This document shows, one piece after another, positions 1 to 7,632 of a stretch of 57,693 nt of DNA (positions within the stretch are counted from its first letter, which is position 1; each line of letters begins with the position of its first letter). The notes under the pieces were generated by a model that was not told the origin of the DNA, made no database searches, and worked only from the letters and a program-made list of their open reading frames with translations. Source of the DNA: CAVPCY01 sp963702525 (GTDB lineage: Bacteria; Actinomycetota; Coriobacteriia; Anaerosomatales; PHET01); assembly GCA_963702525.1 (NCBI GenBank), contig CAVPCY010000026.1, positions 1-57,693 of the forward strand, read 5' to 3'. The position numbers and the translations under genes are program-made.

Positions 1-71
1 ATCGGGCAGATGGCGCAAGGTAGAATCGACCTGAGAGCCTACGACCATTGCTCATGCGCACCACGTCAGGA
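1..71 (+). repeat. attC-like repeat R1 (left end cut by window edge)
   Basis: The window opens inside a copy of the dispersed repeat. It aligns almost base for base with the copy at 5137-5217, sharing GGCGCAAGGTAGAATC in the middle and GCTCATGCGCAnCACG at the right. The right end reads GTCAGGA (65-71), close to the integron core GTTRRRY with one T-to-C change. The left arm begins upstream of the window. Assigning it to the attC class is an inference from the whole repeat set. Confidence 0.5.
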
Positions 72-119
72 CGATAGGGAGCCACGGCGCTGCTTGAGTT
101 CACGGAAACCGACGGCGTC

Positions 120-596
120 ATGGACCTGGTGTCACCGATGCCGGTTGGCCGGCGCATCATGTTCGGGCTTCTCGCCCTGTTTCCCCTGCTTGCCCCTTAC
201 GAGTTGCTGCTCCGTCCACAGTGGGACGACTGGCAACACCCGGCATTCCTCTTCGTGCTGGCGATCGCACTCGGTGCGATCGCCCTCTCGGCGTTCCTCG
301 TGTTCGCCGCCGTCGCCGGCCTCGAGCAGCGGATGCGCTTCGATACGTCGGCGCGGTTGTTCACCTACTGGCGCCGCGCGCCGGTTCTGCCTGCCAAGTC
401 GGAGAGCTGGTCGTTCGCATCGATTGAGCGCGTCGTCACTGCGGTCCACACCTGGACTGACGGGCCGGACAGCTACTCGGTTCGAGTGGTCCTTGACGAT
501 GGCCGGGAGTTGACTACAGGTTCGACCGATTCGCGAGTGGAAGTGGATCGCTACGTAGCCCGATTGAACGGCCTTCTGAAGGCGGCTGCGTCCTAA
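120..596 (+). CDS. small membrane protein with C-terminal PH-like domain, unknown function
   Basis: A 158-residue protein I do not recognise. Two hydrophobic segments (about residues 12-30 and 40-66) are followed by a soluble part with beta-strand character, including a VRVVLDDGRELTTGS stretch, resembling the small bacterial PH-like domains found after two membrane helices. ATG 120 gives the longest frame; ATG 138 (MPVGRR) is equally possible because neither has a clear ribosome binding site. The TAA stop lies inside the CCTAAC core of the next attC-like repeat, the usual arrangement of a one-gene integron cassette. It sits between repeats R1 and R2. Confidence 0.55.
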   Translation: MDLVSPMPVGRRIMFGLLALFPLLAPYELLLRPQWDDWQHPAFLFVLAIALGAIALSAFLVFAAVAGLEQRMRFDTSARLFTYWRRAPVLPAKSESWSFASIERVVTAVHTWTDGPDSYSVRVVLDDGRELTTGSTDSRVEVDRYVARLNGLLKAAAS

Positions 597-666
597 CAAG
601 CGCATCCAGCAGAGCGCCGCAACGGTAGATTGCGGGAGCGAGGCGCTGCGTCTGCTGGAAGCAGGA
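592..666 (+). repeat. attC-like repeat R2
   Basis: Begins CCTAACAAGCGCAT directly at the stop codon of the preceding gene. The left arm CCAGCAGAGCG pairs with the right arm GCGTCTGCTGG (about 648-658). Compared with the copy at 5137, the left arm has changed from CGAGCAGA to CCAGCAGA and the right arm from TCTGCTC to TCTGCTGG, a compensatory change that keeps the stem. The right terminal core is not recognisable. Confidence 0.5.
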
Positions 667-756
667 CTAAGTGCTTCCTGGGAAGCACGGGACGTCCTCG
701 GCGGTCAGTCCCGTCAACGGGTGAGTCACTGTCTCCGCCGGATCGGCGTCAACCCG

Positions 757-2082
757 TCAACTCTCCGGACAGGACTCGTCATCGCAGGGAGGTGGCGTCA
801 GCATACGGGGGTCGGGCAGGGACGAGACGTGCGCTCCAGACACCTCCACCTCGAAGGCGCCCGGCTCATCGAACAAGCGTAGTGCCGGCGCGGCAGCCAT
901 TCCAAGCGAGACCACGAGGATCGTCGCTCCGAGCACGATGAACGTGGACTCGGCGCCAACCCGTTCGACGAGCGCTCCCGCTGCCAGGTAGCCGACGGGG
1001 CCGGCCGCGTAGTAGGAGGCCATGAGGACACCCAGCACCCTGCCACGCCGTACCGGGTCGGTCCTCGTCTGCATCGCGCCGTTGATGAGTGGATCGACAG
1101 GCCCCCAGAAGAGCCCCGCGACAACGGCCGCAGCGACGAGCCACAAGTAGGTCGGCGCGAGCGCCATTGCCAGGATCGCCGCCGACGCGAGAATGATCGA
1201 CCCGACGAACAACGGGTACCGACGCGTCCGGGGTCCCACGACGGAGTACGCAAGGGCCCCTGCGATCCCGCCTGCGGAGAGTGCGGTAAGCACCACGCCG
1301 AGTGCAGCGGGACGGCCCTGTTCCTCGAAGATGTAGGGGAGAACCACGCCCTCGACCGGCAGGTAGACGGCGACGAGCAGGGCGCTCAGGATGGTGGTCG
1401 TACGCAGCAGGGGGTCGCCCCAGACGAGACGCACGCCCTCCGCCGAGCCCGCGAGTACGGTCACAGGCCGGTCCTCTCGGGCGGGTCGGCCGATGCCGGG
1501 CGCGCGCAGCAGCGCCACCGCGATCATCGACAGAACGAAGCCCGCGGCGGTGATCCAGAACGTCGTCACCGGTCCGACCAGCGCTATGAGCAGGCCGCCC
1601 AAAGCGGGCCCGATCAGGTAGGAGACGCCCCACGTCGCTTCATGGACTGAGTTGGTGCGCGCAAGCGGCCAGTGCGCCTCGGCTCCTGCCTCAGGAATCA
1701 TGGCCTCACGAGCCGTGGCTCCGGCAGGGTCGAACAGGGCGCCCAGAACCACGAGCAGGATGAGCAGCGGGATGTCGAGCCCAAGCCACAAGTCGACGAT
1801 GGGGATGAGCGCCACCGAGACGGCCGAGGCGGCGTCCGAGACCACCGACGTGCGCTTGCGTCCGAACGTGTCGACTAACGAGCCCGAGAAGAGCGCCGAG
1901 ATGAGAAGCGGTATCGCGGTCACCGCGCCTACGAGACCCGCCAGCGTGGCCTCTCCGGTGCGCGCCAGAACGAGCCACGGGATGGAGACGGACGCGACGC
2001 CGTTGCCGATCCCGGAGAGCAGAACTGCTCCCTCGAGAAGCAGCAGCGGTCTGAGGTCTCCACGGGCCTGCTGAGACCCCAT
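757..2082 (-). CDS. MFS transporter
   Basis: A 441-residue polytopic membrane protein with about 12 hydrophobic segments in two bundles. It has the major facilitator loop-2 signature in the form GSLVDTFGRKRTS (around residue 67) and a second-half equivalent RTDPVRRGRVLG. It belongs to the MFS_1/MFS_3-like drug and metabolite exporters; the substrate is not predictable. The C-terminal tail (DPRMLTPPPCDDESCPES) is hydrophilic with two cysteines. Length is normal. It is transcribed opposite to most genes of the cassette-like region, with ATG at 2082, and has no attC-like repeat immediately after its stop, so it may be a separate insertion or an inverted cassette. Confidence 0.85.
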   Translation of the reverse strand: MGSQQARGDLRPLLLLEGAVLLSGIGNGVASVSIPWLVLARTGEATLAGLVGAVTAIPLLISALFSGSLVDTFGRKRTSVVSDAASAVSVALIPIVDLWLGLDIPLLILLVVLGALFDPAGATAREAMIPEAGAEAHWPLARTNSVHEATWGVSYLIGPALGGLLIALVGPVTTFWITAAGFVLSMIAVALLRAPGIGRPAREDRPVTVLAGSAEGVRLVWGDPLLRTTTILSALLVAVYLPVEGVVLPYIFEEQGRPAALGVVLTALSAGGIAGALAYSVVGPRTRRYPLFVGSIILASAAILAMALAPTYLWLVAAAVVAGLFWGPVDPLINGAMQTRTDPVRRGRVLGVLMASYYAAGPVGYLAAGALVERVGAESTFIVLGATILVVSLGMAAAPALRLFDEPGAFEVEVSGAHVSSLPDPRMLTPPPCDDESCPES

Positions 2083-2440
2083 GCGCTACCTCCGCGCTCG
2101 TCGTCGGTCGGTGTCCACCGGGGGCTGGGACGCCCCAGCGCTTCGCGTGGCGATGCACCCGATGCAGGTTCTTTACCCGCATCGCTGCTGATTACCCGGG
2201 CCAGTGATCGCCGGGCTTACACCGCGGCAGCCGAGGAGTGAGCCGGGCTGGGACGTATGTCGTCTGGCAACCGCACACCCGGACTGCAGACGCAGGAGTT
2301 GGGTCGTGCTTGTCGGGCTGCCTCACCAGCAACGAGGCCGGCCTAGACAGCGCATCGGACGGACGCACAGGGCGCGTCGCGCGCTATGCTGGTCGTGCGC
2401 CGCTCGCGCGCAACACGTTCGGCGACCTTGGGGGGGAGAC
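2083..2440. other. intergenic region between divergent genes
   Basis: A 358-base region between the start of the MFS gene (minus strand) and the rhodanese gene (plus strand). It must hold both promoters. I see no convincing gene, no copy of the dispersed repeat and no strong hairpin. A run of seven G (2431-2437) just before the rhodanese ATG provides its purine-rich ribosome binding site. Confidence 0.4.
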
Positions 2441-3133
2441 ATGTACGACAGAACCAGGCGAGTCTGGGCGCCTGTCTTCGGCACCGTGGTGCTCTCGATG
2501 CTGCTGTTGAGCGGATGTGGGTCGCAGGGCGCACAAACGACTCAGGGCGCGTCCCAAGAACAGGCGATCAAGCAAGCCGAACAGGCGACCACGTCCGAGG
2601 AGGCGACGGGAGCGCCCGAGGTACCGGCGAGTAACGTCACCACTCTCGGCCTGTATGCGACCCCGACCGAGGCTTACGAGATGTGGAAAGCCGATCCCAA
2701 GAGAGTGCACTTCCTCGATGTGCGGACATTCGAGGAGTACATCTTCGGCGGTCACGTGGAGATGGCGAAGAACGTCCCGTACAGCTTCCCGAAATACGAT
2801 CCGAACGGGGAGACAATGCCCGGGGCTCCCGCCGGATGCGCTGGCGACCCAAACCCCGACTTCGTCGAAAGCGTGCAGGCGTCGTTCGGCAACAACGACA
2901 CTATTCTCGTCATGTGCTCGTCTGGAGGTCGCGCGGCGCAGGCGGTCAACGCGCTCGCTGGGGCTGGGTTCACGAAGGTCTACAACATCCTTAACGGGTT
3001 CGAGGGTGAGAGTGTCACAGATACGGGCAGCGCCTACTACGGCAAGAAGATGAGGAACGGCTGGAAGAACGATGGGCTGCCCTGGGGGTATGAAGCGGAT
3101 CCGAGTCTCATGTGGGTGGAACCGAGCAACTGA
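2441..3133 (+). CDS. rhodanese-domain lipoprotein
   Basis: A 230-residue exported protein. The N-terminus has positive residues, a hydrophobic stretch and a lipobox LLSGC, so it is probably lipid-anchored outside the membrane. A low-complexity QAEQATTSEE linker follows, then a rhodanese fold from about residue 75: LDVRTFEEYIFGGHV (the DVR motif) and VMCSSGGRAAQ, with the catalytic-loop cysteine in CSSGGR. Such proteins handle persulfide or serve as sulfane-sulfur carriers; the substrate is unknown. ATG 2441 is chosen because it is preceded by a G-rich ribosome binding site and gives a perfect lipoprotein signal. It is followed by repeat R3. Confidence 0.8.
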   Translation: MYDRTRRVWAPVFGTVVLSMLLLSGCGSQGAQTTQGASQEQAIKQAEQATTSEEATGAPEVPASNVTTLGLYATPTEAYEMWKADPKRVHFLDVRTFEEYIFGGHVEMAKNVPYSFPKYDPNGETMPGAPAGCAGDPNPDFVESVQASFGNNDTILVMCSSGGRAAQAVNALAGAGFTKVYNILNGFEGESVTDTGSAYYGKKMRNGWKNDGLPWGYEADPSLMWVEPSN

Positions 3134-3214
3134 CGGGAGCGCCGCTTGCAGAGGATTGACGAGTTCCTGCCACGAGTACTGAGGCTGCGGGTACGTCAAC
3201 GGTAGCGGCGCCTC

Positions 3215-3300
3215 TCCTAACGAGCGCATCAAGCAGAACGCTGCGAAGTAGACTGCGGAAGTGAGGCGCTCGGCGTCTACTGATGCGCACTACGTCAGCC
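3215..3300 (+). repeat. attC-like repeat R3
   Basis: Left core CCTAACGAGCGCATC (3216-3230). The left arm GCGCATCAAGCAGA pairs with the right arm TCTACTGATGCGC with one extra A unpaired on the left. The right end reads CGTCAGCC (GTCAGC, 3294-3299). A TAGACT hexamer sits in the loop. This is one of the best-preserved copies, about 85 bp long. Confidence 0.6.
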
Positions 3301-3394
3301 CTGGCACTGGCGCCCAGCATCGGCCACCTCCGCGCGATGCCATTCACTCGACCGTGCGACGATCGTGCGCAGCTCCCACTGATCAGGAGGCTGT

Positions 3395-3775
3395 ATGACC
3401 GCAATCCCTCGCTGCATGAGCACGCAGCATCCCGACAATGCGACGGTACCGTTCTTCGCCACTTCCGGCGTGCTGGCTGGGGAGGACGAGATCCGCGAGG
3501 CGTTCTACGCCTACTCCCACCTTGGCTGTGATGAGCAGATGTGGGACGTCGAGGGCAAGGAGATCGGCGAGGCACTCCGCTTCACCGACTTCGATGGCCC
3601 CTTCATGACGGACTCGCTACGTGCTTCGCTGGATCGAGCCGGCTACAGCTACACCGAGGATAAGGACCATCTCGACTTGGTGCGCAGGGTGCGCAGCTCG
3701 CTGGAGGAGGGCGATACTGCGCAACTCCCGGACCTGGTGTCTCGCGCCGCCATTCTGCGACGCTTTCTCGGCTGA
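3395..3775 (+). CDS. chimeric ORF: N-terminus of archaeal-type PEP carboxylase plus unrelated tail
   Basis: A 126-residue ORF with a clear GGAGG site before ATG 3395. Residues 5 to about 55 match the start of archaeal-type phosphoenolpyruvate carboxylase (PpcA family): MSTQHPDNAT, PFF, GEDEIREAFY and HLGCDEQMWDVEGKE. Full enzymes are around 500 residues and carry the catalytic parts further on, so this fragment cannot be an active carboxylase. After GKEI the similarity I can recall stops, and the remaining ~70 residues (DRAGYSYTEDKDHLDLVRR) are unrecognised and look like the end of another protein. It lies between attC-like repeats, and looks like a fusion made by recombination or deletion. 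Confidence 0.6.
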   Translation: MTAIPRCMSTQHPDNATVPFFATSGVLAGEDEIREAFYAYSHLGCDEQMWDVEGKEIGEALRFTDFDGPFMTDSLRASLDRAGYSYTEDKDHLDLVRRVRSSLEEGDTAQLPDLVSRAAILRRFLG

Positions 3776-3810
3776 TACGATGTGGGGGTCGGCAGCGAGA
3801 AGATTGGCGG

Positions 3811-4494
3811 GTGACACTGCTGACCGGACCTCTCGTGATCGAGCTGCTCTTGGCTGCAGCGGGCGTCGCCTTCAACCCGCCCGCTGTCATCGCATCAATC
3901 GTCTTGGCATCTTCGTCGCGCCCCACGGCAACGGCGTTTGCGGGTGGCTGGCTGGCCGGCCTGCTGGCGGCCAGCTCCGTGGTCATGCTCGTAGGGGATG
4001 TGAGCGAACAGCTGGGTGAACCATCCGTGCTGGCGCTTGCCGCGAAGCTGGTGCTGGGCGCGGTGCTGGTCATCTGGGCATTAGCCAAGTGGCGCAAGCA
4101 ATCCAACTCCTCAGGTGCTGATGAGACGCCGCGCTGGATGCGCTCGCTGAACGGACTCTCGTCTCCTCGCGCCTTCCGGATAGCGGCGGCGTACGCTGCG
4201 CTCAACCCCAAGACCCTGGCTTTCGTCGTCGCGGGCGTGCTTACGATTCTGGGGGCCTCTTACACCGTGACTGTGGAGTGGATCACGCTGCTGCTGTTCG
4301 TCATCCTCGCGAGCCTGACCGTCACGCTACCGGTCGCGCTCGCCGTGATCCTTCCCCATCGCTCGGCTGATGCGCTCGACGCTGCCGGACTTTGGTTGGG
4401 TGACAACGGCTCGCTGATCACGGCCGCGGTTCTCGGCGTCCTCGGCGTGCTGCTCCTCTACTCGGCCATCGCCGGCCTTCTGCAACTTGCGTGA
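3811..4494 (+). CDS. GAP-family (LysE-like) membrane protein
   Basis: A 227-residue protein with six hydrophobic segments. The spacing, an NP motif in the first helix (AFNPPAVIASIV) and a second one mid-protein (AALNPKTLAFVVAG) match the GAP/Sap family (PF11139), relatives of LysE-type exporters found in actinobacteria where some members help move glycolipids. A hydrophilic loop (KWRKQSNSSGADETPRWMR) separates the two halves. It starts at GTG 3811, 35 bases after the previous stop. It is followed by the degenerate repeat R4, so this gene plus the chimera could form one cassette. The substrate cannot be inferred. Confidence 0.65.
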   Translation: MTLLTGPLVIELLLAAAGVAFNPPAVIASIVLASSSRPTATAFAGGWLAGLLAASSVVMLVGDVSEQLGEPSVLALAAKLVLGAVLVIWALAKWRKQSNSSGADETPRWMRSLNGLSSPRAFRIAAAYAALNPKTLAFVVAGVLTILGASYTVTVEWITLLLFVILASLTVTLPVALAVILPHRSADALDAAGLWLGDNGSLITAAVLGVLGVLLLYSAIAGLLQLA

Positions 4495-4507
4495 GCTGTG
4501 CAGAGCA

Positions 4508-4558
4508 CCTGACAAGGGCATCGAGCAGATTGCGAGAAGGGCGAAACGCATGTCGGGG
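4508..4558 (+). repeat. short attC-like repeat R4
   Basis: Begins CCTGACAAGGGCATCGAG (4508-4525), keeping the left arm ATCGAGCAGA, and ends CATGTCGGGG. The left core CCTGAC is the exact complement of the GTCAGG right-end variant seen in R1, which suggests the two cores co-vary. Only about 50 bp; the middle appears deleted. Confidence 0.35.
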
Positions 4559-4697
4559 CCAAGTGGCTCTCCGGTCACCGAAGTCCTGTGCCGGCGATGG
4601 CGGACGAGCATGCGCAGGGCTTCCGGTTCAAGGTGCCCAGCTGGCCGACGGGCAACCGCGTCTTGAACCTGCCTCTCTCTCCGCTCGGCACCAGGCT

Positions 4698-5084
4698 TCA
4701 GTCCGCGTAGTCGTCCTGCACCTGTCCTTTCGGCACGAATACCGGATGGACCTCGATGCCTCCGTCACGCGCAGCGGGATGGAGTCCGGCGATCTGCACC
4801 GCCACGTCGATACTGGGTGCGGCGACCACGTAGAACGCGGAGACGACCAGGTCCGACTCCACTAGCGTTCCCTCTCGAACGGTGCCACCTTGGACGCTCA
4901 TCGCGCTTGTGCTCGGGTCGAACGCGAATCCTCGCTGTTTCGGGAAGTAGGTGCCACCCAATACCTTGCCGCGCAGCGCCTTGGCCTTCTCCGGGTACTC
5001 ATCTAACAGCGCAAGATGCTCAGAGCTCAGGGACATCGGGTCGGCCGGCGCCGGTGAGTAGACGACCATCGCGTACTGGGGCAT
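4698..5084 (-). CDS. YCII-related domain protein
   Basis: A 128-residue protein of the YCII/DGPF family (PF03795), a dimeric ferredoxin-like fold found in proteins near sigma factors and in small catabolic enzymes. It has the typical start YAMVVYSPAP, a central VREGTLVESDLVVSAFYVVA and the end AARDGGIEVHPVF. ATG 5084 has a GGGAGGAG site just upstream on the minus strand. The longer upstream reading frame lacks family similarity and was not used. Biochemical role unknown. It is oriented against its neighbours, between repeats R4 and R5. Confidence 0.75.
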   Translation of the reverse strand: MPQYAMVVYSPAPADPMSLSSEHLALLDEYPEKAKALRGKVLGGTYFPKQRGFAFDPSTSAMSVQGGTVREGTLVESDLVVSAFYVVAAPSIDVAVQIAGLHPAARDGGIEVHPVFVPKGQVQDDYAD

Positions 5085-5136
5085 GAGATGCTCCTCCCAT
5101 CGCGGTTGAGCGGTATGTCTCCACCGCGTCCGACGC

Positions 5137-5217
5137 GCTAACAAGCGTATCGAGCAGAAGGCGCAAGGTAGAATCCGCCTGAGAGCGCGTGGCGTCTGCT
5201 CATGCGCAACACGATCG
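5137..5217 (+). repeat. attC-like repeat R5 (best copy)
   Basis: Left core GCTAACAAGCGTATCGAGCAG (from 5137, shown in part). The left arm GCGTATCGAGCAGA pairs with the right arm TCTGCTCATGCGC (5195-5207) over 13 positions, with a single bulged C in the left arm. The loop contains GGTAGAATC, a TAGAAT hexamer like an actinobacterial -10 box. The right end is CAACACGATCGA, a weaker match to the right core than in R1, R3 or R7. Confidence 0.6.
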
Positions 5218-5239
5218 ACGGACCAAGGGGTTGGCGAGC

Positions 5240-5554
5240 ATGGCGAAGCCCTCGCGCGAGCATCACTCAGACGAGTTCGGCCAACCCACACTCGGGTCTG
5301 TCCGGGGGCTGGACGCTCCGCAGATCGGTGCGCCCACCAATGTGATCATCGACGGGATCGTCGAGCGTGAGTCGGGCGTGACGCCTTCGCCCCCTCCCTT
5401 CTCCGTCAAGTCGGCGATCATCGTGCTTGTGGCGATGATGGTTCTGGGAGTGCTGATGAACCTCGTGTTGTCGCGGCTGTCGGCTCCCGGCGAGGCCATC
5501 CGGGCGTACGAGAAGGCGATCGAGGCAGAGAGCCGCCCGGCCACCGCTCCCTAG
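5240..5554 (+). CDS. small single-pass membrane protein, paralogue of the 20.3-21.0 kb gene
   Basis: A 104-residue protein of unknown function. A hydrophilic N-terminal part ends in DAPQIGAPTN and IVERESGVTPSPPPFS, then one membrane helix (IIVLVAMMVLGVLMNLVL) and a charged tail (IRAYEKAIEAESR). The same block occurs at the C-terminus of the frameshifted gene at 20298-21010 (DAPLIGA, MVEREAGVTPPPPPFS, then a helix), so it is a small conserved module in this genome. ATG 5240 is chosen because the shared block lies entirely after it; the site GGCGAGC upstream is weak. It follows repeat R5 directly, as a cassette gene would. Confidence 0.6.
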   Translation: MAKPSREHHSDEFGQPTLGSVRGLDAPQIGAPTNVIIDGIVERESGVTPSPPPFSVKSAIIVLVAMMVLGVLMNLVLSRLSAPGEAIRAYEKAIEAESRPATAP

Positions 5555-5671
5555 TCAACTCGAACGCGCGGCATGTCGAACAGGCGCACGTAATGGCATG
5601 CCGCGCCGGGCTCGCGCCAAGATGGCCTCGGGTCCGGGATCACGCGTGGCACATCGGAAAGCGGGAGTGTA

Positions 5672-6373
5672 GTGAACGACGAGGAACTCCGAGGCGTCTT
5701 CGACCGAATGGCATCGGGATACGACGGCAAACTGGCGCGAATGGCGCCTATCAGCAACGGACTGCACTTCCTCCTGGAGTCCGTACTTGCTGAGCTGCCT
5801 CAAGAAGCCCGGATTCTGTGCGTCGGGGTGGGCACAGGGACGGAACTGATCCATCTGGCCGGGGTGTTTCCGGGGTGGCGCTTCACTGCGGTGGAACCGT
5901 CAGGCGCCATGCTCGGCATCTGTCGCAAGCGAATCGACGAGGTCGGCCTCTCCTCGCGATGCCGCTTCCATGATGGGTATCTCGAGTCGCTGCCGCCTGA
6001 AGAGATGCATGATGCGGCGACATGCTTCCTGGTCTCTCAGTTCATCCTGGACGCACAGGCTCGCTCGGACTTCTTCGGGCAGATTGCGAATAGACTCGTG
6101 CCGGGCGGGATCCTGGCGAACTCGGATCTGTCGGCTGATGTGGAGTCAGAGGACTATGATGCGCTGCTTGCCGTATGGCAGAGGGTGATGGACACGTCCA
6201 CCGTCACGGCGGAAGGGCTTGAGAGTATGAAGTCCGGCTACGCCAAGGACGTGGCGATTCTCCCGTCGGTTGCAGTTGCGTCGATCATCGAGGCCGGTGG
6301 CTTCGACAGGCCGGTTGAGTTCTTCCAGGCGGGGCTGATTCGCGGGTGGTTCGCCGAACGTGCTTGCACCTGA
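5672..6373 (+). CDS. class I SAM-dependent methyltransferase
   Basis: A 233-residue Rossmann-fold methyltransferase. The glycine-rich SAM-binding motif I is ILCVGVGTGTEL (about residues 49-60), followed by the acidic end of strand 2 in FTAVEPSGAML and a motif resembling YjhP/UbiE-type enzymes (ATCFLVSQFIL). A downstream helix region with LVPGGILANSDLS is typical. The substrate is unknown. GTG 5672 is chosen from the family start (NDEELRGVFDRMASGYD) and a GGGAG element upstream. It lies on the plus strand between the small membrane gene and repeat R6. Confidence 0.75.
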   Translation: MNDEELRGVFDRMASGYDGKLARMAPISNGLHFLLESVLAELPQEARILCVGVGTGTELIHLAGVFPGWRFTAVEPSGAMLGICRKRIDEVGLSSRCRFHDGYLESLPPEEMHDAATCFLVSQFILDAQARSDFFGQIANRLVPGGILANSDLSADVESEDYDALLAVWQRVMDTSTVTAEGLESMKSGYAKDVAILPSVAVASIIEAGGFDRPVEFFQAGLIRGWFAERACT

Positions 6374-6480
6374 GCGGCGCCTGCCATGGGAGGCCGTGAT
6401 GGCTTTGACCGATCGCTACGTTCCGGAGATTGCGGGGGGGTTAGTCCAGACGCTCACAGGTGTGTCGCGCCAGGGCGATT

Positions 6481-6530
6481 CCCAACAAGCGCATCGGTTC
6501 GTGACCGACGGCACGGCGTGAAGGCGCGGC
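6481..6530 (+). repeat. degenerate attC-like repeat R6 (left arm only)
   Basis: CCCAACAAGCGCATCGG (6481-6497) matches the left end of R2 and R5. The right half is not recognisable: GTTCGTGACCGACGGC folds only weakly. It sits between the methyltransferase stop and the arr gene, where a cassette boundary is expected. Boundaries are approximate. Confidence 0.3.
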
Positions 6531-6555
6531 CGTGCACAGTGAAGGGAGACCGCCA

Positions 6556-6972
6556 ATGGCAGCCACCGACGATCCGACTTCCCCTCAGTTCTACCATGGC
6601 ACGCGAGCCGACCTCGGGCCGGGAGACCTCATCGAGCCCGGGTACGGCTCCAACTTCGGCGCTGGTCAGAAGGCCAACTTCGTCTACCTGACCGCCACTC
6701 TGGATGCGGCCGCCTGGGGTGCTGAGCTGGCCCTCGGCGAAGGTCCCGGCAGGATCTACATCGTGGAACCGACAGGGCCGTTTGAAGACGACCCCAATCT
6801 GACGGACAAGAAGTTTCCGGGCAATCCGACCAAGTCGTATCGTTCCCGCGACCCGCTTCGGGTCACAGGCGAGGTCACGGGTTGGGAAGGGCACTCTACC
6901 GAGGCGCTCAAGGCCATGAAGGACAACCTGGAACGACTCAAAGCACTTGGTATCGAGGCAATCAACGACTGA
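6556..6972 (+). CDS. arr: NAD+-rifampin ADP-ribosyltransferase (Arr family)
   Basis: A 138-residue protein of the Arr family, the normal full length. Arr enzymes transfer ADP-ribose from NAD+ to the C23 hydroxyl of rifamycins and inactivate them. The characteristic residues are visible: the histidine in QFYHGTRADL, the tyrosine in NFVYLTATLD and the aspartate in YRSRDPLRVTGEV, with the family block GPGDLIEPGYGSNFGAG between. ATG 6556 has a GGGAG site 6-7 bases upstream. arr genes are well known as mobile integron cassettes, and here the gene follows the attC-like remnant R6. Whether the native enzyme protects against rifamycins or acts on another target is not shown. Confidence 0.88.
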   Translation: MAATDDPTSPQFYHGTRADLGPGDLIEPGYGSNFGAGQKANFVYLTATLDAAAWGAELALGEGPGRIYIVEPTGPFEDDPNLTDKKFPGNPTKSYRSRDPLRVTGEVTGWEGHSTEALKAMKDNLERLKALGIEAIND

Positions 6973-6993
6973 GGCGAACTGGTCTGATCCAGC

Positions 6994-7010
6994 GCGCGCT
7001 TCAAGCGCGC
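6994..7010. terminator. hairpin between convergent genes
   Basis: GCGCGC, a TTCAA loop and GCGCGC form a compact GC-rich hairpin in the 43-base gap between the stops of arr (plus) and the following minus-strand gene. It is palindromic enough to act in both directions. No long T run follows, so rho-independent termination is likely but not certain. Confidence 0.45.
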
Positions 7011-7015
7011 CGGCT

Positions 7016-7480
7016 CTAGTACTCGCCCCTGATCACGAAGTAAGAGCCCCGAATCGTGCCGGCCAGTTTGGACTTCTGTCTGGCGAACTTGAACTTCCCC
7101 TCCAGCTCAGTCGGCACTTCCATGCCGTCCGAGAGCTTCAAGCCGACGGCCCGCTTCTTGGGGTCATCAATGGCATACATGACGTTGATCGAAAGGCCGT
7201 CCTCATAGAAGACGTAGGCGATCCTCAGGTTGTCCACTTGAAAGCGTGACGTCTCCAGGGGCCTGGCACGTATCTCGAGGCCACGTTCTTCCCGAAGGAT
7301 CTCGCTCACGTAGTCAAGGGTGTCCTGGCTCGCGCTGGCCGCTTCGACTCTGAACTCGTGCTTGTACTTGTTCATGAAGTACCGGGCCTCGTTGGCACGC
7401 AGGCCGGCGAGCGCTGCTGCCAAAGGCGAAGTCTCCAGGCCCTCCTCGGACACGTTCACGAAATCGACGACATCGGACAC
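7016..7480 (-). CDS. hypothetical protein
   Basis: A 154-residue soluble protein I do not recognise. The N-terminal half is helical and charged (ARYFMNKYKHEFRVEAASASQ), and the second half has beta character with YVFYEDGLSINVMYA and ends GTIRGSYFVIRGEY. There are no membrane segments and no cysteine motif. Start GTG 7480 has a G-rich ribosome site (GAGGGGGG) on the minus strand. It is convergent with arr and lies just before repeat R7; its orientation is opposite to the array. Confidence 0.5.
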   Translation of the reverse strand: MSDVVDFVNVSEEGLETSPLAAALAGLRANEARYFMNKYKHEFRVEAASASQDTLDYVSEILREERGLEIRARPLETSRFQVDNLRIAYVFYEDGLSINVMYAIDDPKKRAVGLKLSDGMEVPTELEGKFKFARQKSKLAGTIRGSYFVIRGEY

Positions 7481-7529
7481 GCGAATCGCCCCCCTCTTCT
7501 CCCTATGTTCCTAGACCAGGGGAGCCCAA

Positions 7530-7593
7530 GCCTAACGTCCGCAAGGTAGACTGACCCGAGGGCGCGCGCCCGCTGATGTCGCACACGTCGGGT
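7530..7593 (+). repeat. attC-like repeat R7
   Basis: Left core CCTAAC (7531-7536) and right core GTCGGGT (7587-7593), the closest in the set to GTTRRRY apart from T-to-C at position three. The loop has CGCAAGGTAGACTGACC, identical in part to R1 and R5. The left arm is shortened compared with R3 and R5. About 64 bp. Confidence 0.5.
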
Positions 7594-7632
7594 GAGATCC
7601 ATGACGCCCGTCCGCCAGGGGTGGGGTGTTGC

